This document shows positions 18,191-26,658 of a stretch of 64,000 nucleotides of DNA, piece by piece. The notes beneath the pieces were generated by a model. It was not told the origin of the DNA, did no database searches, and was given only the letters and a program-made list of their open reading frames with translations. Position 1 is the stretch's first letter, and every line of letters begins with the position of its first letter. The stretch spans positions 1 through 64,000 of the forward strand of contig NZ_JAQFVG010000296.1 in NCBI RefSeq assembly GCF_029439455.1, given 5' to 3'. The position numbers and the translations under genes are program-made. This DNA comes from Caballeronia sp. BR00000012568055. GTDB taxonomy: Bacteria > Pseudomonadota > Gammaproteobacteria > Burkholderiales > Burkholderiaceae.

Positions 18191-18388
18191 GGTGAATCGG
18201 ATGAAGAGTGAAGGGCCATCGTAGCGGCGCGCGCTTCATCCAAACCAAGCAATCGGCCTAAGGTATTCATTCGACAGGAAAATGCTTATGACATCCGGCT
18301 CTGTGTTGCGATTGGAGGCGCGCAATTATTGGCGGGCGGTCGAAGCACGATATTCTTTGGCGTTCGTTTTATCTCGAAAATATCGCCC

Positions 18389-19462
18389 ATGTCCCGACTT
18401 CTGGAATCCCGCTCGAATCACAACAAAAACGAAGGTGGCGGGCGCTTGCCGAAAAAATCGGCACGATTGGTCGGAGCGCTTGTCGCGTTCAATCTACTGA
18501 CGTGGCTCTGGGCGTTGATTGCATTCCGGCAACATCCGCTACTGCTCGGCACGTCCTTGCTGGCGTATTCGCTCGGTCTGCGTCATGCCGTCGATGCCGA
18601 TCACATCGCCGCTATTGATAACGTCACGCGCAAGCTGATGCAGCAGGGCGCGCGGCCCGTGGGCGTCGGCTTCTTCTTTTCGCTCGGGCATTCGACGGTC
18701 GTGATGGTCGCGACCGCGTTGATCGCGGCGACCGCGCTCGCCGTGCAAGGGCGATTCGCGCAGTTCCGCGAGATTGGCGGGCTGATCGGCACATCGGTGT
18801 CGGCGCTGTTTCTATTTGCGATTGCCGCGATGAACCTGTTCGTGCTTCGCGGCGTGTGGCGCGCGTTCCATCGCGTGAAGCGTGGCGAGGCGTGGCGCGA
18901 GGAAGACGCCGATCTGCTGATGGCCGGCGGCGGGCCCATCGCGCGGCTGGCGCGTCCGCTATTTCGGTTGATCGGCAAGAGCTGGCATATGTATCCGCTC
19001 GGCTTTCTGTTCGGCCTCGGTTTCGATACGGCCACTGAAATCGGCCTCATGGGTATCGCCGCTGCCGAAGCGACGCACGGTCTGCCGGTCTGGTCGATCC
19101 TCGTGTTCCCCGTGCTGTTCACCGCCGGCATGTCCCTGATCGATACCGCCGATAGCCTGCTGATGGTCGGCGCATACGGCTGGGCCTTTATGAAGCCGAT
19201 CCGCAAGCTCTACTACAACCTGACCGTCACGCTGGTGTCGGTGCTGATCGCGGTGCTGGTTGGCGGTATCGAAGCGCTCGGACTGATTGCCGACCGGCTG
19301 CAACTGAAGGGCGGTGTCTGGGACGCTGTCGGTATGCTGTCCGAACACTTCGGCACACTCGGCTACGCGATCGTCGGACTGTTCGCCGGATGTTGGCTGC
19401 TGTCCGCGATCATCTATAAATGGCGCGGCTACGACGCACTCGACGGCAACATCGCCCAATAA
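18389..19462 (+). CDS. NiCoT-family nickel/cobalt permease
   Basis: 357 residues from the ATG at 18389 (MSRLLESRSN); a longer start at 18329 is possible. The NiCoT signature HAVDADHI is at residues 66-73, with LGFDTATEIGL and LFTAGMSLIDTADS later, and about eight membrane segments. Members such as HoxN, NixA and HupN import Ni2+ or Co2+ at high affinity. No nickel enzyme, cobalamin gene or recognisable B12 riboswitch is next to it, so the metal preference stays open. Confidence 0.9.
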   Translation: MSRLLESRSNHNKNEGGGRLPKKSARLVGALVAFNLLTWLWALIAFRQHPLLLGTSLLAYSLGLRHAVDADHIAAIDNVTRKLMQQGARPVGVGFFFSLGHSTVVMVATALIAATALAVQGRFAQFREIGGLIGTSVSALFLFAIAAMNLFVLRGVWRAFHRVKRGEAWREEDADLLMAGGGPIARLARPLFRLIGKSWHMYPLGFLFGLGFDTATEIGLMGIAAAEATHGLPVWSILVFPVLFTAGMSLIDTADSLLMVGAYGWAFMKPIRKLYYNLTVTLVSVLIAVLVGGIEALGLIADRLQLKGGVWDAVGMLSEHFGTLGYAIVGLFAGCWLLSAIIYKWRGYDALDGNIAQ

Positions 19463-19466
19463 AGAT

Positions 19467-19760
19467 TTACTTTTTATTGTTGCCCGCGCCGGTCCCGTAC
19501 AGGCCGTTGTCGAACCCGCCCGCGCCTTCGGTCTTGTGATCCTTGCTCGCCTTCCCGCGATGCGGTGGCTGCGCGGCATCCTTCGATTGCGGCGCATTCG
19601 ATTCGTGCACCGTATTACCGGACGGATTGGCACGCTGAGTCGAATCCGACGCACGCGATTCGGCATTATCGCTGCCGGATCCGTTGGTGACCTGCGCGAC
19701 GGCGTACGTGCTGAACACCGTGATCAACGCAGCGACGGTCAATGAAAGCAGAGAAGGCAT
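19467..19760 (-). CDS. Small exported low-complexity protein
   Basis: 97 residues from the ATG at 19760. A signal peptide spans residues 1-23 (MPSLLSLTVAALITVFSTYAVA, then Q). The mature part is hydrophilic and disordered-looking, rich in Ser, Asn, Gly and Lys, ending YGTGAGNNKK. Its stop lies 4 bp from the stop of the convergent nickel permease. I do not recognise a family. Confidence 0.6.
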   Translation of the reverse strand: MPSLLSLTVAALITVFSTYAVAQVTNGSGSDNAESRASDSTQRANPSGNTVHESNAPQSKDAAQPPHRGKASKDHKTEGAGGFDNGLYGTGAGNNKK

Positions 19761-19930
19761 GTCCGGCTCCAGGCAAGGTTCAATACCTCGCTTCAGAGCA
19801 GAAACGATGCCTGCAAAATGCTTACGACGCGCTTCAAGCACAACCACCACAAAATTGCTGCGGCACTTAAGCGCTTCGTGCGCAACGAGGCTGGAATCGC
19901 GCGCACGGCGCGAATGGCGAAAGCGGGTGT

Positions 19931-20236
19931 TTAAGCCGCTTTCGCCCAAAGCCTATTGGTCGTTCGTCCGCGTTTGCCCGGTTCGCGCGGCCCGCTGCCG
20001 ACTGAATCAAGCGCGATACGCAGCGCTTCTACCCGCTGCTTTTGAGCAGGCACAAGCGCATAACCGCTGACGACGGCAGTCAATCGCTCACGCCAGTAAT
20101 CGACGTTCAGCGTGCCTGACGGCTGATGCTTCATGGTGCGAAGTTGCGCAAGCGCACGTTCGATATGCTGCAACTCGACGTCCGCCAACGCGGAGGGCAA
20201 CAAGCTGCCCTTGGTCTCGCTTTTCTTCTTTTTCAT
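19931..20236 (-). CDS. Hypothetical basic protein
   Basis: 101 residues from MKKKKSETKGSLLPSAL (ATG at 20236). Positively charged, mostly helical, with a conserved-looking centre YWRERLTAVVSGYALVPAQKQRV and a basic tail RGRTTNRLWAKAA. GGAAGACCACAG precedes the ATG, giving GGAAG as a moderate SD. No membrane segment; no family recognised. Confidence 0.5.
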   Translation of the reverse strand: MKKKKSETKGSLLPSALADVELQHIERALAQLRTMKHQPSGTLNVDYWRERLTAVVSGYALVPAQKQRVEALRIALDSVGSGPREPGKRGRTTNRLWAKAA

Positions 20237-20507
20237 CTGTGGTCTTCCTCTCGGCCACGCGGCGCGGACTTTGCCGTCCTTGCACCGCACAGGCACCCCG
20301 TTCGTCCGTGCGTTTATTTTGGAATCGTCGCGGACGGCCCTTGCTCGTATCTGACCTTGAACCAGTCGTTGTCCGAAAAATAGGAATGACGACCGTCAGC
20401 AAAAATGTACGCAAGCGGAGCCACGCGGCTCCGTCTGCCATCGCACATTGGGTGGGGAGGAAAGGGGCGCTTTGTATGGTGCGCCGCTTAAACCACTGGA
20501 ACCACTA

Positions 20508-20720
20508 GGGTCTGTTCACATATAAACGGCCATGCGAACGCCCGAAATCGGCCGCCCCCCCAAGGGGGTTTCCTCCGGGGCACAGGGCAAGGAGCAAGGA
20601 GCGCCGTTTGGTTAGGCCAAACAAGCGACGCGCGACGCCGCCATGTGGCCGAGTTCGGGTGTTCCCGAAGGGTTGCCCCTGTAAGGGGCAACGCATGGCC
20701 GTTTATATGTGAACAGACCC
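20508..20720. mobile_element. MITE-like non-autonomous element with 29-bp terminal inverted repeats
   Basis: The ends are perfect inverted repeats of 29 bp, beginning GGGTCTGTTCACATATAAAC at 20508 and ending in its complement at 20720. They are bordered by TA within a CTAG on each side (20505-20508 and 20720-20723). Inner arms 20535-20552 and 20647-20664 match at 16 of 18 positions. Inside are hairpins at 20606-20622 (GTTTGG/CCAAAC) and 20672-20692 (GTTGCCCC/GGGGCAAC) and a C5/G5 stem near 20557-20568. There is no transposase. The GGGTCTGTTCA-type end and TA/CTAG target fit a derivative mobilised by an IS5-family transposase (inference). Confidence 0.85.
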
Positions 20721-20728
20721 TAGTAGAC

Positions 20729-20998
20729 TTACTCGGACTTGGCGCGGCCACTACGGTTGATCTGCTCTTCCATTGCCAGATCGAGTTTGCTGACCTTGCG
20801 CGGTTTCGCAGGATCGCGCGCGTTGACGAAAGCGACAAAGTCGTCCATCGGCAAGGGATCGGACAGTTTGGTGGCGCCTTCGGGCGTGCGTTCGATCAGA
20901 TAGAAATAGCCGCCGGGCATGGAGACGGCGGCATATTGCGCGTTGCCGGTGCGCGTCTTGAGTCGCTCGACGGCGCTGATTGCTTTGGTTGACCGCAT
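20729..20998 (-). CDS. Hypothetical small protein
   Basis: 89 residues, soluble. The N-terminal half (GNAQYAAVSMPGGYFYLIER) is beta-like and the C-terminal half is charged (KPRKVSKLDLAMEEQINRSGRAKSE). The MITE right end lies 8 bp past its stop codon, so the element inserted just outside the gene or replaced its terminator. No family recognised. Confidence 0.55.
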   Translation of the reverse strand: MRSTKAISAVERLKTRTGNAQYAAVSMPGGYFYLIERTPEGATKLSDPLPMDDFVAFVNARDPAKPRKVSKLDLAMEEQINRSGRAKSE

Positions 20999-21017
20999 GC
21001 TATTCAGTTCGATTTCT

Positions 21018-21350
21018 TCAAGGCGCGCATTTCTTGCCTGCGCCTTCTATCCACAAATTAGACGGATGCCGCTCGCCCGGATAGTAGCGATACACCGTCT
21101 CGCCATTGTCGTAGCGAACCTTGACCACGTTCGAATCACCGAATTCGAGCATGGTGCCCTGCGGAATCGGCGTGGATTTGTAGGTGGCGTCGTGCTTCTT
21201 CGCTTCGTCCGTGATGCACTGCACGATCGCGCCGACCTTGTTGCTGGTCGCGGCGGTATCGGTTTCGGGTTGGCCGGCGTCGGCGTTGTGGAAACGGCCG
21301 CATGCGGTGATGACTAAAGGCAGCGCGAGCGCCGCGACGAGTTTCTTCAT
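21018..21350 (-). CDS. Small lipoprotein
   Basis: 110 residues from the ATG at 21350. Type II signal peptide MKKLVAALALPLVITACG with lipobox ITAC and acylated Cys at residue 17. The mature domain (FGDSNVVKVRYDNGETVYRYYPGERH) is a short beta-rich segment and keeps two more Cys (IVQCITDE and the C-terminal KKC). GGGAGATCC precedes the ATG. Probably outer-membrane anchored; function unknown. Confidence 0.7.
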   Translation of the reverse strand: MKKLVAALALPLVITACGRFHNADAGQPETDTAATSNKVGAIVQCITDEAKKHDATYKSTPIPQGTMLEFGDSNVVKVRYDNGETVYRYYPGERHPSNLWIEGAGKKCAP

Positions 21351-21467
21351 GGATCTCCCGGTCGTCGTGTCGTGGGTTGATGCCAAATTAAGCCGAATCG
21401 GCATTAGAGCACAGCGGCTTTACAGTTCTGACAGAAGTCTCGCGATGGAAGGCAGCAAGTGCCGCGC

Positions 21468-23171
21468 CTACGCATCGGGCGGCACGCCGAGCAAGGGCAG
21501 CGTCCCGCCAACGATGCCCGAGAAAACCGGTCCCGCCACCGTGCCGCCGTAGTACGTGCCGCCGGTGGGTTCGTCGATCATCACGGCGACGATCACACGC
21601 GGATCGCTCATCGGCGCGATGCCGACAAACGACGCGCGATACTTGTTGGCCGCGTACGAGCGCCCGATCTGCTTGCGCGCCGTGCCCGTCTTGCCGCCCA
21701 CGCGATAACCTTCGACTGCCGCCGCGCGTCCGGTGCCGTTTGGTCCCATTGCCAATTCGAGCATGTTGCGCACGGCTTTCGCGGTGGCGGGCTTCGTCAC
21801 TTGCACGGGCGTGTGGCGCGTGTCGTCGTGAATCAGCGAGGCGGGGTGAAAGCGGCCGTCGCCTGCGTAGGCGGTATAGATTTGCGCGATCTGCAGCAAG
21901 GACAACGATAAACCGTAGCCGTACGCCATCGTCGCCTGTTCGATCGGCTTCCAGCGTTCGTAGCCGCGCAGCCGTCCGACGGCCGCGCCCGGAAACGTCA
22001 GTTCGGGCGCGCGGCCGATGCCGTATTCGCGGTACTTGTCCCAGATTGTCTGCGCGGGAATCTGCAAGGCGAGCTTCGTCAGCGCGATATTGCTCGACAT
22101 CTGCACCGCTTCCGACAAGGTGATGACGCCGTGATTCGACGTATCGTGAATGATGTTGGGGCCGAGTTTGAAACTGCCGGGCGCGGTATCGATACGCGTC
22201 TCCGGACGCACTTTGCCTAGATCGATGGATAGCGCCGCCACCAGCGGTTTGATGGTCGAGCCGGGTTCGAAGGTGTCCGTGATGGCGCGATTGCGCAACT
22301 GTTCGCCCGAAAGCCGCGCGCGATTGTTCGGATCGAAACTCGGGTAATTGGCGAGCGCGAGCACTTCGCCGTTCTTCGCATCGAGCACGACGACGCTGCC
22401 CGCGCGCGCCTTGTGTTTGACAATCGCCGCCTTCAGTTGCGTATGCGCAAGCTGTTGAATGCGCCGGTCGATGGTCAGTTGAATGGTCTCGCCGTTCTGC
22501 GGCAAATCCGTCTCGCCAATCTGCGACACCACGCGCCCGAGCCGGTCACGAATCACTTCGCGCTGTCCCGCTTCGCCGATCAGGCGCGAATCCGCCGCCA
22601 GTTCGACGCCTTCCTGTCCGCGATCTTCGTTATTGGTGAACCCAACCACGTGCGCCGCCGATTCGCCTTCGGGATAAAAGCGCTTCGTATCCGGCACGAG
22701 CGTGATCCCCGCGCGCCCGATCTGCGCGATGCGCTCCGCCGTCTCCGCTTCCACCTGACGTTTCAGCAGCACGAAACGCTTGCCCGCATCCATACGCTTT
22801 TGCAGATCGGCTGGCGGCACGTCGAGCAGACGCGCGATTTCATTGCCGTGATCGCCATCGAAAAGGCGCGGCGTGGCCCAGATTTCGTACGTCGAAAGAC
22901 TGACGGCCAGCATCGCGCCGTTTCTATCGACAATGCGTCCGCGCGTGGCGGCAAGTGCCTGCGTGCGCTGATAGCGCTTCTGGCCTTCGCCGAGATAGAA
23001 CTCGTGGTCGATCACCTGAATCCACAGCGCGCGTCCGCCGAGCGCGACGAACGCCGCCGTCATGCCCAGCACGACCAGCCGCGAACGCCACGCGGGCAGC
23101 GTGCTGATCAGCATCGCGCTGCGGTGATGCGTCTGAAAATCGCTGCGGCTGGTCGTCTTCTTCTTGAACAT
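21468..23171 (-). CDS. FtsI-type class B penicillin-binding protein (peptidoglycan transpeptidase)
   Basis: 567 residues. One N-terminal membrane segment at about 31-46, then a PBP dimerisation domain (RGRIVDRNGAMLAVS near 77-91), then the transpeptidase domain with SxxK STIK at 305-308 (nucleophile Ser305), SSN at 359-361 and KTG at 494-496. It cross-links septal or lateral peptidoglycan in the periplasm. Length and the TFPGAAVGRL/ELTFPGE-like region fit FtsI (PBP3) better than PBP2. No dcw genes (mraY, murE, ftsL) adjoin it, so it may be a second FtsI copy. Confidence 0.88.
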   Translation of the reverse strand: MFKKKTTSRSDFQTHHRSAMLISTLPAWRSRLVVLGMTAAFVALGGRALWIQVIDHEFYLGEGQKRYQRTQALAATRGRIVDRNGAMLAVSLSTYEIWATPRLFDGDHGNEIARLLDVPPADLQKRMDAGKRFVLLKRQVEAETAERIAQIGRAGITLVPDTKRFYPEGESAAHVVGFTNNEDRGQEGVELAADSRLIGEAGQREVIRDRLGRVVSQIGETDLPQNGETIQLTIDRRIQQLAHTQLKAAIVKHKARAGSVVVLDAKNGEVLALANYPSFDPNNRARLSGEQLRNRAITDTFEPGSTIKPLVAALSIDLGKVRPETRIDTAPGSFKLGPNIIHDTSNHGVITLSEAVQMSSNIALTKLALQIPAQTIWDKYREYGIGRAPELTFPGAAVGRLRGYERWKPIEQATMAYGYGLSLSLLQIAQIYTAYAGDGRFHPASLIHDDTRHTPVQVTKPATAKAVRNMLELAMGPNGTGRAAAVEGYRVGGKTGTARKQIGRSYAANKYRASFVGIAPMSDPRVIVAVMIDEPTGGTYYGGTVAGPVFSGIVGGTLPLLGVPPDA

Positions 23172-23184
23172 CGTTGCCTTGTGA

Positions 23185-24033
23185 TTAAGCTTGGTGAGTG
23201 CCGATGAGTCTTAACGCGGCATCGAGCGTTGACGTGTCGTCAGGCAACTGAATGCCGATCTCGTGCGTCAACGCATGACGCAATTCTTCGATGCTTTCAA
23301 GTTCATGCTTGCGCGTGCCTTCGCGTTCATCGTGAATACTCAGCGTGCGATTGAACAGACCGTAGCGGCGGCCCGGCGCAAGACGCGCGGCGAGCAGATT
23401 GTTCACAAATACCGATTGCGGAAACGTCGAAACGTAATGGTTCGACATGACGTAATCAGCGGGAAATTGCGGATCGAGATCGAAACGATAGATCGATGCC
23501 CAATGGCTTTCGATCATCGTTTGCAGCACGTAAGTATCGGCGCCGGCGGCTTCGAGGCGGAAAGCGCCGTGCGGCGTGATCTGTTCGAGTTGCGGCGTAA
23601 GCACGATGGGCGCGGACAGCGTCATGCCGCCGAAGCCGACATCGGCGAGATAACGCGTGTCGTCGATCTCGATTACGAGGCACATATGCGTGCGCGGCGG
23701 CAGGTCAGCGTCGGCGTCGCGGCCCCACAGGACGCGGCCCGCGCAGCTTCGGACGCGAAAACCGAGCGCTTCGAGTACGCTGCGGAAGAGCAGATTGTGT
23801 TCGTAGCAGTAGCCGCCGCGCCGGTCGTGCACGAGCTTGCGCTGCACCGAAGCGAGATCGATACGCACCGGACGGCCCATCAACACATCGAGGTTTTCGA
23901 AAGGGATGACCTGAGGATGCAGCAGATGCAGCGCGCGCAAGGTTTCGAGCGTGGGCGCGGGACGTGCTGCATCGCGGAAACCAATGCGCTCGAAATAAGC
24001 GGGAAGGTTGATGAAATTTGGGTCTGCGTTCAT
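23185..24033 (-). CDS. nat: Arylamine N-acetyltransferase
   Basis: 282 residues, the usual NAT length. The catalytic triad is Cys76 in RRGGYCYEHN, His116 in PRTHMCLVIE and Asp131 in LADVGFGG. The early PFENLDVLMG block is the family hallmark. It transfers acetyl from acetyl-CoA to arylamines, hydrazines or related aromatics in the cytoplasm. It lies 13 bp upstream of the FtsI-type gene on the same strand and may be cotranscribed with it, without an obvious functional link. Confidence 0.93.
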   Translation of the reverse strand: MNADPNFINLPAYFERIGFRDAARPAPTLETLRALHLLHPQVIPFENLDVLMGRPVRIDLASVQRKLVHDRRGGYCYEHNLLFRSVLEALGFRVRSCAGRVLWGRDADADLPPRTHMCLVIEIDDTRYLADVGFGGMTLSAPIVLTPQLEQITPHGAFRLEAAGADTYVLQTMIESHWASIYRFDLDPQFPADYVMSNHYVSTFPQSVFVNNLLAARLAPGRRYGLFNRTLSIHDEREGTRKHELESIEELRHALTHEIGIQLPDDTSTLDAALRLIGTHQA

Positions 24034-24264
24034 TGGATGTCTCGGTCTTCAGAGCGGCTCGCATTGCACTATGCACGCCCGCAGGCGCGCCTATTTTACG
24101 TCACGAAAGGCAATAAATTACAGAATCCATACGATATGCGGCGCGGTCACGCTGCGTAATGCACCGAATTGCACCGAATTGAACTGTGCCGCATCGCCGG
24201 ATGTCTTTCCAGAAGCCTCACGCTTATGTCTCACGCTCAGCAACGGTCAAAGGACAACAACGTC

Positions 24265-25812
24265 ATGTCGAATGAATCTCAGGAAGCGGATCAACACAAT
24301 CAGTCGAACAAACCGCCCGCAGGCAAGCATCCCGCGCCGCCGTGCACGCTGGTGATCTTCGGCGCGGGCGGCGATCTGACCAAGCGTTTGCTGATGCCCG
24401 CGCTCTACAACCTTTCCGCCGATGGCCTGCTCGACGATGCCATGCAGATCATCGGCGTCAATCACGGCGAGCGCGAGACCAGCGACTGGCGCGACGAGCT
24501 GACGCAATCGCTGCGCACGTTCGCGGCCGACAAGGCGAGCACGTTCCATACATCGAAATTGAATGAGCAGGCGTGGAGTTGGGTCGAGCAACGGCTCGAA
24601 TATTTTCCGGGCGAGTTCGAGGAAGACGAGACCTTCGAGCGTTTGGAGCAGCGACTGACCAAGGCAAAGAGCAGCAACATCGTGTTCTATCTGGCCGTGA
24701 GCGCGCGCTTCTTTTCGCCGATCGTCGAGCATCTCGGCAAGGCGGGGTTGCTCGAAGAGAAGGACGGCAACTTCCGGCGTCTCGTGATCGAAAAGCCGTT
24801 CGGCACCGATCTCAAATCCGCGCAGGAATTGAACCGCTGCATTCTCCAGTTCGCGCAGGAGAATCAGGTGTATCGGATCGATCACTTTCTCGGCAAAGAC
24901 ACGGTGCAGAGCATTCTCGCCGTCCGCTTCGCCAACGCGATGTTCGAACCCGTGTGGCGGCGCGAATATATCGATAGCGTGCAGATTACGGCATCGGAAA
25001 CCATTGGCGTGGAAGGGCGCGGCGGGTTCTACGAGCAGACCGGCGCGTTCCGCGACATGTTGCCGAATCACTTGTTCCAGTTGCTCGGAATGATCGCGAT
25101 GGAACCGCCCAATTCCTTCGACGCCGAAGCCGTGCGCGACAAGAAAGCCGAAGTCTTCGATGCGATGAAGCCGTTGTCGGCCAAAGATGTCGTGCTCGGT
25201 CAGTACGAAGCGGGTCCGGCGGGACCGGCGTATCGCGATGAAAAAGATGTCGCGAAGGACAGCCGCACGGAGACGTATGCGGCGGCGCGCGTGTTTATCG
25301 AAAATTGGCGATGGGCGGGCGTGCCGTTCTATCTGCGTACCGGCAAGCGTCTGGCCGAGCGTCGCACGGAGATATCGGTACAACTGAAGGCCGTGCCGTT
25401 CCGCCTGTTTCGCGATACGCCCGTCGATGCGCTGACGCCCAATGTATTCACGCTGCGCATCGATCCCGCGCATGGCACGAGCTTCGACTTCAACGTAAAG
25501 GTGCCCGGACCGATCATGCAGATCGGCCACGTGCGCTCGAAGTTCGATTACAGCGACTTCTTCGCGGAGCGCGCCAACGTCGGTTATGAAACGCTGCTGT
25601 ACGACTGCATGCTCGGCGACGAAACCTTGTTCCAGCGCGCGGACAGCATCGAAACGGCGTGGGCGGCGGTGGACAAAGTGCTGCATCCCGATACACCGCT
25701 CGATGTACACGGCTATCCGGCCGGCAGCGCAGGCCCGAAAGAAGCCGACGAACTCCTCGCCGCCGATGGCCGCGCCTGGCGTTCCCTCACCGACACACCA
25801 AAGAAAGCCTGA
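24265..25812 (+). CDS. zwf: Glucose-6-phosphate 1-dehydrogenase
   Basis: 515 residues from MSNESQEADQHNQ (24265, AAAGGA upstream); an alternative ATG is at 24226. Nucleotide-binding GAGGDLTKR (GASGDLAKR in most homologues) is near residues 31-39 and the active-site block YRIDHFLGKDTVQ near 203-215. It oxidises glucose-6-phosphate to 6-phosphogluconolactone, feeding the Entner-Doudoroff and pentose phosphate routes with NADPH. A glucose kinase and a HAD phosphatase follow directly. A 10-bp GCACCGAATT tandem repeat lies in the leader near 24161-24181. Confidence 0.94.
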   Translation: MSNESQEADQHNQSNKPPAGKHPAPPCTLVIFGAGGDLTKRLLMPALYNLSADGLLDDAMQIIGVNHGERETSDWRDELTQSLRTFAADKASTFHTSKLNEQAWSWVEQRLEYFPGEFEEDETFERLEQRLTKAKSSNIVFYLAVSARFFSPIVEHLGKAGLLEEKDGNFRRLVIEKPFGTDLKSAQELNRCILQFAQENQVYRIDHFLGKDTVQSILAVRFANAMFEPVWRREYIDSVQITASETIGVEGRGGFYEQTGAFRDMLPNHLFQLLGMIAMEPPNSFDAEAVRDKKAEVFDAMKPLSAKDVVLGQYEAGPAGPAYRDEKDVAKDSRTETYAAARVFIENWRWAGVPFYLRTGKRLAERRTEISVQLKAVPFRLFRDTPVDALTPNVFTLRIDPAHGTSFDFNVKVPGPIMQIGHVRSKFDYSDFFAERANVGYETLLYDCMLGDETLFQRADSIETAWAAVDKVLHPDTPLDVHGYPAGSAGPKEADELLAADGRAWRSLTDTPKKA

Positions 25813-25836
25813 CCAACAACGTAAAAGGACAAGAGC

Positions 25837-26658
25837 GTGAGCACGGAATCCCGAACCAAGCAGAAAACCCACGTCACCGTTCCGGATCAGTCGATCAAGG
25901 CCGACCGGATTCTGGCTATCGATATCGGCGGCACGGGCCTGAAGGCCGCCATCATCAGCGGCGACGGCGAGATGAAAAGCGAGCGCCTGCGTGTGGCGAC
26001 GCCGCATCCCGCCAAACCCGGCGTGCTCGTCGATACGCTGATGGAACTGGTGAAGCCGCTCGTCAAGGAGAAGCCTTCGCATATTTCCATCGGCTTTCCC
26101 GGCGTGGTGCGCGACAACGTGATCCTGACCGCGCCGAATCTTGGCACCGAGTTTTTGCATGGCGTGCCGCTCGCGCATCTTATTGCCGAGCAACTCGGCA
26201 ATATCCCCGTGCGCATGATCAACGATGCCGAAATGCAGGGCTTCGCGGCGATCGAAGGGCGGGGTATCGAAATGTGTCTGACGCTCGGGACCGGCGCGGG
26301 CACGGCGCTGTTCCGCGATGGCGAACTGATGCCGCATCTGGAGCTTTCTCATCATCCGGTCGCCAAGGACAAGACTTATGACGAGTGGATCGGCAATGCG
26401 GCGAAGGAGAAGATCGGCAAGAAGCGCTGGAACAAGCGCGTGGAAAAGGTGCTCGGCATTCTCTCGGTGGTGGTGAATTTCGACAAGCTGTGGATCGGCG
26501 GAGGCAATGCGTCGCATCTGAAGTTCGACTTGCCGGATAACGTCAAAATCGTCTCGAACGATGCGGGGATCGAAGGCGGCGCGAAGCTCTGGCATCCGCG
26601 TTCGTTGCGCGAAACACGGCAGATGCCGCATTTCAATACGCGTGAAGGAGCGCATTGA
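25837..26658 (+). CDS. ROK-family glucokinase, polyphosphate glucokinase-like
   Basis: 273 residues from a GTG at 25837, preceded by AAAAGGA. ILAIDIGGTGLKAAI near residues 26-40 is the phosphate-1 loop, SIGFPGVV and MINDAEMQGFAA carry the sugar-binding Asp, and LGTGAGTALFRDG is the adenosine/phosphate-2 region. These blocks and the C-terminal YDEWIGNAAKEKIGKKRW resemble PpgK-type kinases, which can use polyphosphate or ATP to phosphorylate glucose. Directly following zwf, it would supply glucose-6-phosphate. Phosphate donor not provable from sequence. Confidence 0.85.
   Translation: MSTESRTKQKTHVTVPDQSIKADRILAIDIGGTGLKAAIISGDGEMKSERLRVATPHPAKPGVLVDTLMELVKPLVKEKPSHISIGFPGVVRDNVILTAPNLGTEFLHGVPLAHLIAEQLGNIPVRMINDAEMQGFAAIEGRGIEMCLTLGTGAGTALFRDGELMPHLELSHHPVAKDKTYDEWIGNAAKEKIGKKRWNKRVEKVLGILSVVVNFDKLWIGGGNASHLKFDLPDNVKIVSNDAGIEGGAKLWHPRSLRETRQMPHFNTREGAH

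Noticed and set aside
18191-18388. Possible cobalamin or nickel riboswitch before the NiCoT permease
   Set aside because: No B12-box or NikR-type dyad could be found in the leader.
24247-26655. 802-codon open frame on the minus strand
   Set aside because: It is antisense to zwf and the ROK kinase, both unmistakable; its composition (His/Arg-rich, no domain) is that of a GC-rich shadow frame.
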